Source of the DNA: a virus
IMG/VR virus record: IMGVR_UViG_3300037963_003719
Location: 44,335 to 108,334 of that record
Reading direction: 5' to 3' (one strand)
Length of the DNA stretch: 64,000 bases
Part shown: positions 18,484-28,005 of the stretch, one piece after another
Layout of the letters: each line of letters opens with the position of its first letter
Position numbering within the stretch: the stretch's first letter is position 1
The notes under the pieces: generated by a model
What the model saw: only the letters and a program-made list of their open reading frames with translations
Database searches by the model: none
Told to the model about the DNA's origin: nothing
Made by a program: the position numbers and the translations under genes

Positions 18484-18491
18484 TATAAATA
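18484..18491 (+). promoter_or_regulatory. Consensus late promoter for gene 22
   Basis: Perfect TATAAATA two bases after the gene 21 stop, with AAGGAG near 18521 and the ATG at 18532. It probably also drives gene 23, which has no late box of its own. Confidence 0.75.
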
Positions 18492-18531
18492 AAACATAGA
18501 ATCTAACAGATTATATTAAGGAGAATAGCAC

Positions 18532-19575
18532 ATGTCAGCATCAGTTGACCAACAATTTGAAACCTTCGTAGAAGAAACTCTTGAGGAAAAAGCGCCAACT
18601 GATGGTGCCAAGGGTGCAGACCCTATGGTTGCTGCAACTATTCCTGGTCCCCAAGATACTGCGAAGGACAACCTTGGTGGTCCTACCAACCAGAACTACA
18701 AGCAAGACAACGATTCATCTAAGATTGCCAACAAAGGTACATCGAAGGTTAGCGACGTTAACACTAAGTCCGCTAAACCAGGCGATGCTGCTCCTGGCAA
18801 ACTGAAGGAAGAAGAGGAGTCAACTGAAGAAGTAGTTTCCGAAACAACCGAAGTTACCGAAGAAGAGTTCAGCGTAGAAGAAGATGTTAACGCACTTCTG
18901 ACTGGCGAAGAACTTTCCGAAGAATTTAAAGAGAAGACAAAAACAATCTTTGAAGCTGCAGTTAAGTCAAAACTTGCTGAAGAAACTAAGAAGATTGAAG
19001 AGTCATTTGAGGTACGTCTTACTGAGCAAGTTGACACCGTTAAAACGGAACTTGCTGAGAAGATGGACAAGTTCCTCACCTATGTTGCCGAAGAGTGGAA
19101 GAAAGAGAATGAACTCGAACTCCACAACGGCATTAAACTTGAGATGATGCAGTCCTTCATGGACGGCATGAAAAATCTTTTTGAAGAAAATTATGTACAA
19201 CTCCCTGAAGAAAAATATGATGTTATGCAAGAGATGACAGACAAACTTGATGAAATGGAAGCAAAGCTCAATGAGCAAATTGAAACAAACATGTCACTCA
19301 ACGGTAAGGTTAACTCTTTTGTTAAAGAGTCAATTGTAACCGAAGTTTCCAAAGGTCTCGCAGATACCCAAGCAGAGAAGTTCTCTTCACTCGCTGAAGG
19401 TGTTGAATTTGAGTCCGAGGAGTCCTTCAAAGAAAAACTAGAAACTATTAAGGAATCTTATTTCCCTAAAGCAAAGGTTGAACTGAAGGAAGACATTGCA
19501 ACTGATGAAGTTGCGTCCCCTGTAGAGGGTTCGATGTCTGCGTATGTAAACGCAATCTCCCGCTACGGGAAATAA
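18532..19575 (+). CDS. 22: Prohead scaffold core gp22
   Basis: The 347-residue protein is extremely rich in Glu, Lys and Thr. It has a disordered N-terminal third and long heptad stretches (KEKTKTIFEAAVKSKLAEE and others), as expected for the T4 scaffold core (269 residues). It is digested by gp21 after capsid assembly. The start has a good AAGGAG ribosome-binding site. Genes 22 and 23 are separated by 39 bases. Confidence 0.85.
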   Translation: MSASVDQQFETFVEETLEEKAPTDGAKGADPMVAATIPGPQDTAKDNLGGPTNQNYKQDNDSSKIANKGTSKVSDVNTKSAKPGDAAPGKLKEEEESTEEVVSETTEVTEEEFSVEEDVNALLTGEELSEEFKEKTKTIFEAAVKSKLAEETKKIEESFEVRLTEQVDTVKTELAEKMDKFLTYVAEEWKKENELELHNGIKLEMMQSFMDGMKNLFEENYVQLPEEKYDVMQEMTDKLDEMEAKLNEQIETNMSLNGKVNSFVKESIVTEVSKGLADTQAEKFSSLAEGVEFESEESFKEKLETIKESYFPKAKVELKEDIATDEVASPVEGSMSAYVNAISRYGK

Positions 19576-19614
19576 TTATTAATCCACTTACTACTATCCA
19601 ATAAGGAGAAACAA

Positions 19615-21075
19615 ATGTTAGGTTTATCCCAACAACTCCAGGAGAAGTGGGCACCTGTTCTTGAGCATGGTGATCTTCCAAAGATTGAAGATAACTACAA
19701 GAAAGCTGTCACTTCCATCCTGCTTGAAAACCAAGAGCGTGTAATTCGTGAAGAGCGTCAGATCCTGTCTGAAGCAATCCCAACGATGAGCACTGGTTCA
19801 AACGCCGCTGCTGGTGCAGGTTCAGGCAATGCTGGTTTCAGTTCTGATGCTGCTGCTGGTGGTCCTGTTGCTGGTTTCGACCCAGTTCTGATCTCACTGA
19901 TCAGACGTGCAATGCCAAACCTGGTCGCTTATGACCTCGCTGGCGTTCAACCAATGTCTGGTCCTACTGGACTGATCTTCGCAATGCGTGCTCGCTACGA
20001 TGGTCCTGCGACCACCAATGCTGAGACCTTCTACAACGAAGTCAATCCTAACCAATCTGGTACACAGGGTGCTAACGATGTCTCTGGTGCTGCTGATGCA
20101 CTGACTGGCAACAACCCTGCTGTTCTTAACGACGGTTTCACTGGTTCTAACGAAGCAACCGCTCAAGGTTACTATGGTGCTCCTGGCGCTATGGGCACTG
20201 AAGATTCTGAAGGACTTGACAGCGACGGTTCCGCCCCTGACTTCCGTCAGATGGGTTTCTCAATCGAGAAGATTTCGGTCACCGCCAAGTCACGTGCTCT
20301 GAAAGCTGATTACAGCATCGAACTCGCACAAGACCTGCGTGCTATTCACGGTCTTGATGCTGAGTCGGAACTGGCAAACATCCTCTCTAGCGAGATCCTT
20401 GCTGAGATCAACAGAGAAGTTGTCAGAACCATCTATAAGTCCGCTAAGCGTGGTGCTCAGCATGACACCGCTACCGCTGGTACTTTTGACCTCGATGTTG
20501 ACTCCAACGGTCGTTGGTCAGTTGAGAAGTTCAAAGGACTTCTGTTCCAAATCGAGCGTGATGCGAACGCAATCGCACGCGAAACTCGTAGAGGGAAGGG
20601 CAACATGATCATGTGCTCTGCTGACGTTGCATCCGCACTTGCAATGGCAGGCGTACTTGATTATGCTCCTGCTCTGGAAGGCAACAACCGCCTTGCAGTT
20701 GACGAAACTGGTAACACCTTCGCTGGTGTTCTGAATGGTCGCTATCGCGTCTATATCGATCCTTATGCAACTATCACCCGTGGTGGTTCTGCTGCATCTG
20801 GTAACTCTGCTAACCAGTACTACGTCATCGGTTATAAGGGTACTTCACCTTATGACGCTGGTCTGTTCTACTGCCCATATGTACCTCTCCAGATGGTACG
20901 TAGCGTCGGTCAGGATGACTTCCAGCCACGTATCGGGTTCAAGACCCGTTATGGCATGGTCCTCAACCCATTCGCAAAAGGCGAAGCAGCACTGTCCGAC
21001 AGCAACCCACTTGCTGCTGGCAACCTGTCAACCAACGCTTACTACAGAAGAGTTTCTGTTGCAAACCTCATGTGA
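19615..21075 (+). CDS. 23: Major capsid protein gp23
   Basis: The 486-residue protein has an N-terminal region ending at L51-S52-E53/A54, a likely gp21 cleavage site. The HK97-fold core includes FDPVLISLIRRAMPNLVAYD, ALKADYSIELAQDLRA and YCPYVPLQMVRSVG. AAGGAGAAACAA precedes the ATG. Codon use here is richer in C-ending codons than in neighbouring genes, consistent with very high expression. A strong terminator follows 20 bases after the stop. Confidence 0.97.
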   Translation: MLGLSQQLQEKWAPVLEHGDLPKIEDNYKKAVTSILLENQERVIREERQILSEAIPTMSTGSNAAAGAGSGNAGFSSDAAAGGPVAGFDPVLISLIRRAMPNLVAYDLAGVQPMSGPTGLIFAMRARYDGPATTNAETFYNEVNPNQSGTQGANDVSGAADALTGNNPAVLNDGFTGSNEATAQGYYGAPGAMGTEDSEGLDSDGSAPDFRQMGFSIEKISVTAKSRALKADYSIELAQDLRAIHGLDAESELANILSSEILAEINREVVRTIYKSAKRGAQHDTATAGTFDLDVDSNGRWSVEKFKGLLFQIERDANAIARETRRGKGNMIMCSADVASALAMAGVLDYAPALEGNNRLAVDETGNTFAGVLNGRYRVYIDPYATITRGGSAASGNSANQYYVIGYKGTSPYDAGLFYCPYVPLQMVRSVGQDDFQPRIGFKTRYGMVLNPFAKGEAALSDSNPLAAGNLSTNAYYRRVSVANLM

Positions 21076-21095
21076 TTCTTGCATCACATCATATC

Positions 21096-21122
21096 AAGGA
21101 CTCCTTCGGGGGTCCTTTTTTT
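21096..21122 (+). terminator. Strong terminator after the capsid gene
   Basis: AAGGACTCC (21096-21104), TTCG tetraloop, GGGGTCCTT (21109-21117) with one G-T pair, then a T-run. From its end to 21290 I see only AT-rich sequence and a 33-residue frame at 21224 without further support. Confidence 0.9.
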
Positions 21123-21290
21123 ATGCCTTGTAATAATAAGAAAATTTAAGTTATTATACAACTTTGTAAAAAAGCAATAAATGTACACTACGATACATAA
21201 AGTTGCATAGATACTACAGAATTATGAGAGGTGTAAAAATGAACCCTAATCTCTTTTTATATCATGACCAAGTTCTAGTGGAGAAGAGAG

Positions 21291-21464
21291 ATGCACAATC
21301 TATTATCAAGGTCCCAGTTCGATGAATGGAGACATCTAGAACAAACTATAGACGAACTAGAATCCGAACACCAAAAGATCAATGATTACTACGAGTGTAT
21401 AATCGAATGCGATATTCATAATCAAAACGAATGTAAAAAGATCTGTAGAAGATTACTAGATTAA
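21291..21464 (+). CDS. Small hypothetical protein, helical, Cys-containing
   Basis: A frame of 57 residues starts at an ATG 2 bases after GGAGAAGAG and lies between two terminators. The product is helical (FDEWRHLEQTIDELESEHQK) with Cys residues in YYECIIECDIHNQNECKKIC. The ribosome-binding site and flanking terminators argue for a real single-gene unit. Function unknown. Confidence 0.6.
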   Translation: MHNLLSRSQFDEWRHLEQTIDELESEHQKINDYYECIIECDIHNQNECKKICRRLLD

Positions 21465-21470
21465 CAACGC

Positions 21471-21493
21471 AGACCCTTCGGGGTCTTTTTTTT
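21471..21493 (+). terminator. Terminator with TTCG loop
   Basis: AGACCC (21471-21476), TTCG, GGGTCT (21481-21486), then a run of eight T. Confidence 0.9.
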
Positions 21494-21496
21494 GCC

Positions 21497-21504
21497 TATA
21501 AATA
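21497..21504 (+). promoter_or_regulatory. Consensus late promoter for gene 3
   Basis: Perfect TATAAATA four bases after the terminator T-run; GAAGGA and the ATG at 21526 follow. Confidence 0.8.
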
Positions 21505-21525
21505 AAAGTGTGAAGGACTCTACTC

Positions 21526-22068
21526 ATGACACTCTGTAACGAAAACTTTCTATCACCAGCAGGTTTTAGATTAGACATCCCAGGTTTTGAAAGCGTTGGT
21601 TTTCAATGCTCCAATGTGAACGTACCTGGAATTAGTATGAATGGTCCTGTAGCAGCAACTCCCTATAATGATTTTCAGTTAGGTGGTGACAAGTTAAACT
21701 ATCAAGAACTTCAACTTACTTTCTTGATCGATGAAAATTGCACTAACTATTCTTTAATTCATAATTGGATGGTTGGTATTACGTACCCACAAAAAGCAGA
21801 TCAGTGGGGTGACTTTGTAGAAGAGATGAGAGATAAGGACTTTCAAAACGAAAGGTTTATCGAACAACTTGATTTGTATGTAAACATCCTAAACAGCAAT
21901 TTTAACACAGCATTTAAATTACATTTTTATGATGCGTTTCCTGTAAGTTTGAATACATTAGAATTTAGTACAGACCAAGCAGATATTCAATATATGAAAG
22001 CACAGGTGACATTTAAGTACACCTACTTTAAACTTACTGATAACAATGACAAAGATTTGACTTTATGA
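21526..22068 (+). CDS. 3: Probable tail completion protein gp3
   Basis: The 180-residue protein (T4 gp3: 176) has a tail-tube-like fold pattern: an N-terminal SPAGFRLDIPGFESVGFQCS segment and a final QVTFKYTYFKL strand. In cyanomyoviruses gene 3 lies between 23 and uvsY, as here. gp3 terminates tube and sheath polymerisation. The name rests on synteny, length and fold pattern. It has its own late promoter and overlaps uvsY by 4 bases. Confidence 0.78.
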   Translation: MTLCNENFLSPAGFRLDIPGFESVGFQCSNVNVPGISMNGPVAATPYNDFQLGGDKLNYQELQLTFLIDENCTNYSLIHNWMVGITYPQKADQWGDFVEEMRDKDFQNERFIEQLDLYVNILNSNFNTAFKLHFYDAFPVSLNTLEFSTDQADIQYMKAQVTFKYTYFKLTDNNDKDLTL

Positions 22069-22478
22069 GTTTACATCAACAATTGATCGATGAGTGGCAC
22101 AAGGATTGTGTCATGGATGATGACTTGTTTGAAGAGGCAAGAAGGATTCCAGTTTTACATGCTAAATGGTTAGACAAGTACTTAAGAGTACAATTATTAC
22201 GTAAAGAAAAAGAATACGATTTCAACTGTCTGTATAGACAGAAGTATAGTTTCTACATGGGCAGAGAAGAAACTGCTCCTGATGAGAAAATTATTAAGAC
22301 AGAAGTGCCCATCTATATCAAGGGAGATCCTGATATAATTAAGGCACAGGCAACGATGGACCTCTATGAAAAATTAGAGGATGCTCTAAAACAGGTTCTA
22401 AATAATATTAACAATCGTTCATTCCAAATTAAGAATGCAATTGATTGGTTAAGATATTCGCGAGGAATAGATGAGTGA
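22065..22478 (+). CDS. uvsY: Recombination mediator UvsY
   Basis: At 137 residues it has the same length as T4 UvsY. The helical protein contains a basic LRVQLLRKEKEYD segment and a KQVLNNINNRSFQIKNAIDW C-terminal helix. It loads UvsX on single-stranded DNA covered by gp32. The gene overlaps uvsW by 8 bases, as expected of a linked recombination unit. Confidence 0.9.
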   Translation: MSLHQQLIDEWHKDCVMDDDLFEEARRIPVLHAKWLDKYLRVQLLRKEKEYDFNCLYRQKYSFYMGREETAPDEKIIKTEVPIYIKGDPDIIKAQATMDLYEKLEDALKQVLNNINNRSFQIKNAIDWLRYSRGIDE

Positions 22479-23937
22479 CGTTATTATCCGAAAGAAGAAT
22501 GAAGTTTATCTGCAATTAAAAACACCACCACATATTTCATACGAATTATCTGACCACTTCACATTTGAAGTTGAGGGTGCAAAGTTCATGCCTGCATACA
22601 GGCAGAAATATTGGGACGGTAAAATTAGGTTATTCTCTCCAGGCACTGGTGAAATCTATGCTGGATTGAGAGAATATGTTGAGCAGTTTTGTCAAGAGCG
22701 AGGATATGCTTATGACTATGCAGACAATGAATACTTCGGTATGCCTGATGCTGAGGATGAATTAGTATCCTATGATGGTGTCAAATCATTTACAAAGAAA
22801 TTTTCTGCACTCAAAGCAAGAGATTACCAATACAAAGGAATCTATGAAGCATTGAGAAAGAGACGGAAACTGATCGTGTCACCTACGGGATCAGGAAAAT
22901 CTTTTATGATTTATTCTATTGTTCGTTTCTTACAGGAAACAGGACAAAAGATTATTATTGTAGTTCCAACCACATCTCTTGTAGAGCAGATGTATAAAGA
23001 TTTTTGGTCTTATGGGTGGGACGTAGAAGAACATTGTCATAAAGTATATGCTGGTCATGAGAAAGTATCTCCTAAACCAGTAACTATTACTACATGGCAA
23101 TCTGTATATAAGCAACATCGTAAATACTTTGAGTGCTTTAGTGCTGTCATTGGTGACGAGGCACATTTGTTTAAAGCAAAATCTTTGACAGATATTTTAA
23201 CCAAACTACATCATGCAAAATATCGTGTTGGATTTACAGGAACACTAGACGGGAGCAAGACAAACAAACTTGTTCTTGAAGGTTTGTTCGGTCCTCACGA
23301 AAAGATTACAAACACAAATGAACTAATTAAACAAGGACATTTGTCTAGATTAAAAATTAAGATTATTTCTTTAAGACATCATCATGTCAAATTTGACAGT
23401 TACCATGAAGAGATTGATTACTTGGTCTCTCACCCTAGAAGAAATAACTTTATTAAAAATCTTGCATTAGATCTTGGTGGTAACTCTCTGGTATTGTTCA
23501 ATTATGTTGAACGTCATGGTGAACCACTTTTTGATCTGATAAATAATAGCGTAAAGGATGGTAGAAAAGTATTCTTTGTACATGGTGGTGTTGATGTAAA
23601 GGACCGAGAAGAGATCCGAGCAATCACTGAGCAGGAGTCCAATGCAATCATCATCGCGAGTTACGGTACTTTTTCCACAGGTATTAATATCAAAAATCTT
23701 CACAACATTATTTTTGCTAGTCCATCTAAATCAAGAGTAAGAAACCTACAATCTATTGGTAGGGTCTTGAGAAAAGGAGAAAACAAAAATACCGCCGTGT
23801 TGTATGATATTGCAGACGATACCTCTAAAGATTCTAATAATCCAAATTATACGTTAAGACATTTGTTTGAGCGAGTTAAAATTTATAATCAAGAAAATTT
23901 TGACTATGAGATAATCAACGTAAAATTAAAACAGTAA
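22471..23937 (+). CDS. uvsW: Recombination and repair helicase UvsW
   Basis: The 488-residue superfamily 2 helicase has motif I VSPTGSGKSFM, motif II DEAH (GDEAHLFKA), motif III FTGT and motif VI QSIGRVLRKGE. It starts with a DNA-binding N-terminal domain (MPAYRQKYWDGKIRLF). T4 UvsW (587) remodels branched DNA and ends origin-dependent replication by unwinding R-loops. Confidence 0.95.
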   Translation: MSDVIIRKKNEVYLQLKTPPHISYELSDHFTFEVEGAKFMPAYRQKYWDGKIRLFSPGTGEIYAGLREYVEQFCQERGYAYDYADNEYFGMPDAEDELVSYDGVKSFTKKFSALKARDYQYKGIYEALRKRRKLIVSPTGSGKSFMIYSIVRFLQETGQKIIIVVPTTSLVEQMYKDFWSYGWDVEEHCHKVYAGHEKVSPKPVTITTWQSVYKQHRKYFECFSAVIGDEAHLFKAKSLTDILTKLHHAKYRVGFTGTLDGSKTNKLVLEGLFGPHEKITNTNELIKQGHLSRLKIKIISLRHHHVKFDSYHEEIDYLVSHPRRNNFIKNLALDLGGNSLVLFNYVERHGEPLFDLINNSVKDGRKVFFVHGGVDVKDREEIRAITEQESNAIIIASYGTFSTGINIKNLHNIIFASPSKSRVRNLQSIGRVLRKGENKNTAVLYDIADDTSKDSNNPNYTLRHLFERVKIYNQENFDYEIINVKLKQ

Positions 23938-23939
23938 GT

Positions 23940-24386
23940 ATGGAAGCATTTTTCGCAAACATCAAATTAAAAACAGGTGAAGAAATACTTTGTATTGTAA
24001 AAGAGGCAGATCCTGAAAAGGACTACCTTCTAGTTTCACATCCAATTGAAGTTGAGGAGATCGAGATCCCTGGTGCGTTTCATGGTCTAAAGATTAAGAA
24101 CTGGATGAAACTCTCACACCAAACTGAATTCTATATTGAGGGTGAGGAACTAGTTACAGTTAAAGAAATTAAAGGATTCCCAGTCGAGTTTTATAAAGAG
24201 AGTTTAATTAAACTTGCTAATCAAGAAGAAGAGAAACTACGCTCTAAAACAAAAAGTAAATTAAAGAGAAGAAAAAAAGGGCGCGTTCCTTTGTCTGAAG
24301 ATATGGGTCTCATATCCTCTATTGATGATGCAAGAGAACTACTAGAGAGTATTTTTCTATTGGATAGTGATCCAAAGGAATCTTAA
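23940..24386 (+). CDS. Possible Sm-like small protein 1 with basic tail
   Basis: The 148-residue protein begins ANIKLKTGEEILCIVKEAD and continues YLLVSHPIEVE, then KNWMKLS. This is the same KL.(S/T)GE.(I/V) pattern as three small proteins at 40.5-42.2 kb. The strand-turn-strand layout resembles Sm/LSm beta barrels. A Lys/Arg block (KTKSKLKRRKKGR) near residue 110 suggests nucleic-acid binding. The ATG is 2 bases after the uvsW stop. The Sm assignment is by eye. Confidence 0.6.
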   Translation: MEAFFANIKLKTGEEILCIVKEADPEKDYLLVSHPIEVEEIEIPGAFHGLKIKNWMKLSHQTEFYIEGEELVTVKEIKGFPVEFYKESLIKLANQEEEKLRSKTKSKLKRRKKGRVPLSEDMGLISSIDDARELLESIFLLDSDPKES

Positions 24387-24458
24387 GTATCTAATACCTT
24401 TAAGCTCTAGAGGGTCTTCTGAACTCTGACCGAGTTATTATACACAGATACGGGGTAC

Positions 24459-24487
24459 TTGTCAAGCTCTTGAATCTGTGCTATGAT
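24459..24487 (+). promoter_or_regulatory. Sigma70 promoter for gene 55
   Basis: TTGTCA (24459-24464), 17 bases, TATGAT (24482-24487). It lies inside the longest open frame for gene 55 and therefore rules out the upstream start. Confidence 0.8.
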
Positions 24488-24511
24488 ATTGTGAGAAGAC
24501 CAACATACTAC

Positions 24512-24976
24512 ATGGCAAAATCTAAAGAGCACTACGTAAACAACAAGGACTTCTTACACGCTATTATTCAGTATAAGAATAGAGTGGAGAAGGCAAAAGA
24601 AACTGGCGCTGTCAAACCACCAGTGGGTGAATACATTGGAGGGTGCTTTCTAAAGATCGCACAGCACTTATCCTACAAACCAAACTTTGTCAACTACATG
24701 TTTAAGGATGACATGATTGGCGATGGTATTGAGAACTGTATTACCTACATCGACAACTTTGATCCAGCAAAGTCCAGTAATCCGTTTGCGTATTTTACAC
24801 AAATCATTTACTATGCATTCCTACGTAGGATTCAGAAAGAGAAGAAGCAGGTAGATATTAAAAACAAAATGATTGAGAAGTCAGGATACAGTGAAGTATT
24901 TACTGGCGATGAGTATGGATGTGAAGCATCATACGAACAGATTAAAAATTCTCTGGAACAGAAGATGAGGTATTGA
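24512..24976 (+). CDS. 55: Late sigma factor gp55
   Basis: The 154-residue protein is a minimal sigma factor that directs host RNA polymerase to TATAAATA promoters, with the clamp as coactivator. It contains YIDNFDPAKSSNPFAYFTQ followed by IIYYAFLRRIQKEKKQ, corresponding to sigma region 2 including the -10 binding helix. The frame is open further upstream, but a sigma70 promoter lies there, so the ATG at 24512 is chosen. The stop TGA shares its A with the gene 47 start. Confidence 0.93.
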   Translation: MAKSKEHYVNNKDFLHAIIQYKNRVEKAKETGAVKPPVGEYIGGCFLKIAQHLSYKPNFVNYMFKDDMIGDGIENCITYIDNFDPAKSSNPFAYFTQIIYYAFLRRIQKEKKQVDIKNKMIEKSGYSEVFTGDEYGCEASYEQIKNSLEQKMRY

Positions 24977-26016
24977 TGAAAGTCGCTATTATTACAGACC
25001 AGCACTTTGGTATGAGAAAAGGTAGTCAGATCTTTCATGACTACATGAAGAAGTTCTATGATGAAGTGTTCTTTCCATTCTTGGATAAGAACAAAATTAC
25101 TACGGTGCTAGATCTGGGTGATACCTTTGACAATAGAAAGTCAATTGATTTTTGGTCACTAGATTGGGCAAAGAAAAATTACTACGACAACCTGGCACAG
25201 AGAGGAATTAAAGTTTATACCGTAGTTGGTAATCACACTGCCTACTATAAAAATACACTTGGTATCAATGCAATTAATTTGCTGCTACAAGAGTATGATA
25301 ATGTTCAGTTGATTGAAAGACCCGAAACAATTAATGTAGGTGGTCTTGATATCTGTTTCGTTCCCTGGATTTGCGTCGATAATGAAACTGAAACTTATCA
25401 AGAGATTGCTAATACGTCAGCAAACATTTGCATGGGACACCTTGAACTGTCTGGGTTTGAGGCACACCAAGGATACTACATGGATCATGGTATGAGTCGT
25501 GATGTTTTCTCTAAATTTAAGAAAGTGTTCTCTGGACACTTCCATCACAGGTCACACTCTGATAACATTTACTATCTGGGTAATCCTTATCAGATGTATT
25601 GGAATGATTTTGGTGATGTTAGAGGTTTCCATCTGTTCGATACCCAAACTACAAAACTAAAATTTATTGCAAATCCTTTCAAGATGTTTGAAAAGATTTA
25701 CTATAATGACTCTGCAGAAAACCCAGACGAGATTGACACTAATCAGTATAAAGAAAAGTTCGTAAAATTGATTGTTGAAAAAAGAACTAACTACTATGCA
25801 TATGACAATTTAATTGAACGTCTTTATCAAGTTGGTGTACATGATCTAAAAATTATCGATAACACTAACGAGGAAATAAATCCTTCTGGTGATATTGAAA
25901 TTGAAGGTACTCTTTCTTTCCTAGAAAGATATGTTGAGGAGATTGACTATGAAGACAAAGACACATTAAAATCTATTATTGGATCCATTTATACAGAGTC
26001 GCTTCAAATTGAGTAA
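24976..26016 (+). CDS. 47: Recombination nuclease subunit gp47 (Mre11-like)
   Basis: The 346-residue protein (T4: 339) shows metallophosphoesterase motifs in order: DQHFG, DLGDTFDNRK, VGNHTAYY, a MGHLELSG segment and SGHFHHRS. With gp46 it processes double-strand ends for recombination-dependent replication. An in-frame TTG 3 bases earlier is ignored in favour of ATG. It overlaps the next gene by one base. Confidence 0.95.
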   Translation: MKVAIITDQHFGMRKGSQIFHDYMKKFYDEVFFPFLDKNKITTVLDLGDTFDNRKSIDFWSLDWAKKNYYDNLAQRGIKVYTVVGNHTAYYKNTLGINAINLLLQEYDNVQLIERPETINVGGLDICFVPWICVDNETETYQEIANTSANICMGHLELSGFEAHQGYYMDHGMSRDVFSKFKKVFSGHFHHRSHSDNIYYLGNPYQMYWNDFGDVRGFHLFDTQTTKLKFIANPFKMFEKIYYNDSAENPDEIDTNQYKEKFVKLIVEKRTNYYAYDNLIERLYQVGVHDLKIIDNTNEEINPSGDIEIEGTLSFLERYVEEIDYEDKDTLKSIIGSIYTESLQIE

Positions 26017-26279
26017 TGTACATTCTAGCAATAAAAGGAAAAGAAACAGAAGGTGCCTATGCCCCCTCGGTGGATAGTGGTCAAATACTTTACCTGTTTC
26101 TAGATGCAGAGGATGCTGAACGGCATTCTGAATTGCTTGCTGCTGATGACTATCCTGAGATGTCAGTAGTTGAAGTTGATGACGACGTTGCTATCCATAT
26201 CTGTGAAGAGAATGGATACTCTTATTGTATTGTAACCCCTGAAGACATTATTATTCCGCCTAAAGAATCTGATGATTGA
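26016..26279 (+). CDS. Hypothetical protein, DUF3110-like, between 47 and 46
   Basis: The 87-residue acidic protein starts MYILAIKGKETEGAYAP and has an FLDAEDAERHSELLAADDYP segment. The pattern resembles DUF3110, a small family known from cyanobacteria; this match is from memory. It overlaps genes 47 and 46 by 1 and 8 bases, so it is translated with them. Function unknown. Confidence 0.7.
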   Translation: MYILAIKGKETEGAYAPSVDSGQILYLFLDAEDAERHSELLAADDYPEMSVVEVDDDVAIHICEENGYSYCIVTPEDIIIPPKESDD

Positions 26280-28005
26280 GTTTAAAAGTATTAAATGGAA
26301 AAATTTCCTGAGCACAGGAAACAACTTTACTGAGGTAAATCTTAATAATCATAACAAAACATTAATCGTTGGAGAAAACGGAGCGGGCAAGAGTACTATT
26401 CTTGACGCTCTTTGTTTTGGTTTGTTTAATAAACCTTTCCGAAAGATTAATAAACCACAATTAGTTAACTCTATCAACCTTGCTGACTGTAGGGTGGAGA
26501 TCAATTTTACTATTGGCAGCATTGATTGGAAAATTAATCGCGGCATGAAACCAACAGTATTTGAGATCTTCAAGAATGGTGTGAAATTAGACCAGAGTGC
26601 TTCTGCTGCAGATCAACAGAAATGGTTTGAGCAAAATGTTTTAAAACTAAACTTTAAATCATTTACACAAATTGTTGTTCTAGGATCATCTACCTTTGTT
26701 CCTTTCATGCAACTACCTGCTGCAGGGCGTAGAGAAGTCATTGAGGACATTCTTGATATTAGAATCTTTTCTACAATGAACACAGTTCTAAAAGATAGAG
26801 TCAAAGAAAATAAAGAAGCAGTGTCTGAGATTGACTATGCTATCTCTATTCTAAAGGAAAAGGTTGATGTTCAGAAACGTTTTATTGAAGATCTTAAGAA
26901 ACAAGGACAAGACAATGTAGTTCTTTGGGAAGAAGAGATTACTAAAATGGAACGGGAGATGGAATCTAATCGTCTTGAATGTGAACGCTACATGCGGGAT
27001 CTTGATACGATGACAAAACAAATGAATGACTATCCTAATCCTCAAGAAGAACTTGATAAGTTGAATGAATTTCACATCAAGTTTAGATCTAAGATCAAGG
27101 ACATGGAAAGTTCAATTAAGTTTTTGACTTCTAATGATGTTTGTCCTACATGTAATCAGGACATTACTGATGACTTTAAGAATCAGAACATTACCAGTGG
27201 CAAAGAAAAGATTAACAAACTTCAATCTGCCCTAGAAGATATTGATGGTAAAGAGAAAGTTTTAAATGACTCTCTGCATCAACGTAATAAAATTCAAAAA
27301 GAAATTACTCAGATTCAAAATAAAATCAAAAATTGTTTTTCCACACTCAATTGGAAACAGAAAAAGGTAACGGAAACTCAAGAAAAAATTGAATCTCTCA
27401 AGAACAACACTGACAATGTTGATAGAGAACGTGAGAACATGAAAACCCTGATCTCTCAAGGTAAGGGTCAAGAACTTCAACGTCGTCAGATTGCTAAACG
27501 ATCTACAGAGTTGAAGATCATTGCTGATATTCTTAAAGATGGTGGTGTCAAGAGTACAATCATTAGGAAGTATCTTCCTGTGATGAACACTCTCATCAAT
27601 AAGAATCTTCAGGAACTTGAGTTCTACGTCAATTTCAATCTTGATGATACGTTCAACGAAACTATTAAATCACGATTTAGAGATGAGTTTTCTTATGCAT
27701 CATTCTCTGAGGGTGAGAAGATGAGAATTGACCTAGCACTTCTGTTTACCTGGAGAGAAGTTGCTAAACTTAAGAACTCTGTCAACACAAACATCCTTAT
27801 CTTAGATGAAATTTTTGATAGTTCTTTAGATGGAAATGGTACAGCGGACTTCATAAATATCCTCAGGACTGTTACTGATGGTAACAATGTGTTCGTTATC
27901 TCACACAAAGAGGACATGCTTCACGATAAGTTTGATAATGTGATACAGTTCAAGAAGGTCAAGAACTTCTCCAAACCATTTCAGACCAATGGCACAACTC
28001 CCTAA
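26272..28005 (+). CDS. 46: Recombination nuclease subunit gp46 (Rad50/SbcC-like)
   Basis: The 577-residue ABC ATPase (T4: 560) has Walker A GENGAGKST near residue 38, long coiled coils around a CPTCNQD zinc hook (about residue 292), the signature FSEGEKMRIDLAL and Walker B ILILDEIFDSSLD. It forms the SMC-like partner of gp47. Confidence 0.95.
   Translation: MIEFKSIKWKNFLSTGNNFTEVNLNNHNKTLIVGENGAGKSTILDALCFGLFNKPFRKINKPQLVNSINLADCRVEINFTIGSIDWKINRGMKPTVFEIFKNGVKLDQSASAADQQKWFEQNVLKLNFKSFTQIVVLGSSTFVPFMQLPAAGRREVIEDILDIRIFSTMNTVLKDRVKENKEAVSEIDYAISILKEKVDVQKRFIEDLKKQGQDNVVLWEEEITKMEREMESNRLECERYMRDLDTMTKQMNDYPNPQEELDKLNEFHIKFRSKIKDMESSIKFLTSNDVCPTCNQDITDDFKNQNITSGKEKINKLQSALEDIDGKEKVLNDSLHQRNKIQKEITQIQNKIKNCFSTLNWKQKKVTETQEKIESLKNNTDNVDRERENMKTLISQGKGQELQRRQIAKRSTELKIIADILKDGGVKSTIIRKYLPVMNTLINKNLQELEFYVNFNLDDTFNETIKSRFRDEFSYASFSEGEKMRIDLALLFTWREVAKLKNSVNTNILILDEIFDSSLDGNGTADFINILRTVTDGNNVFVISHKEDMLHDKFDNVIQFKKVKNFSKPFQTNGTTP

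Noticed and set aside
18696-19079. Ser-rich minus-strand frame opposite gene 22
   Set aside because: A by-product of the Glu/Lys-rich scaffold gene; Ser and Phe codons are the complement of its Glu and Lys codons.
21122-21290. 33-residue frame at 21224 and other short frames after the capsid terminator
   Set aside because: No ribosome-binding site of quality, no coupling and no recognisable sequence; the 57-residue frame at 21291 is better supported.
24470-24511. Earlier start for gene 55
   Set aside because: A sigma70 promoter overlaps it, so the transcript begins after this point.
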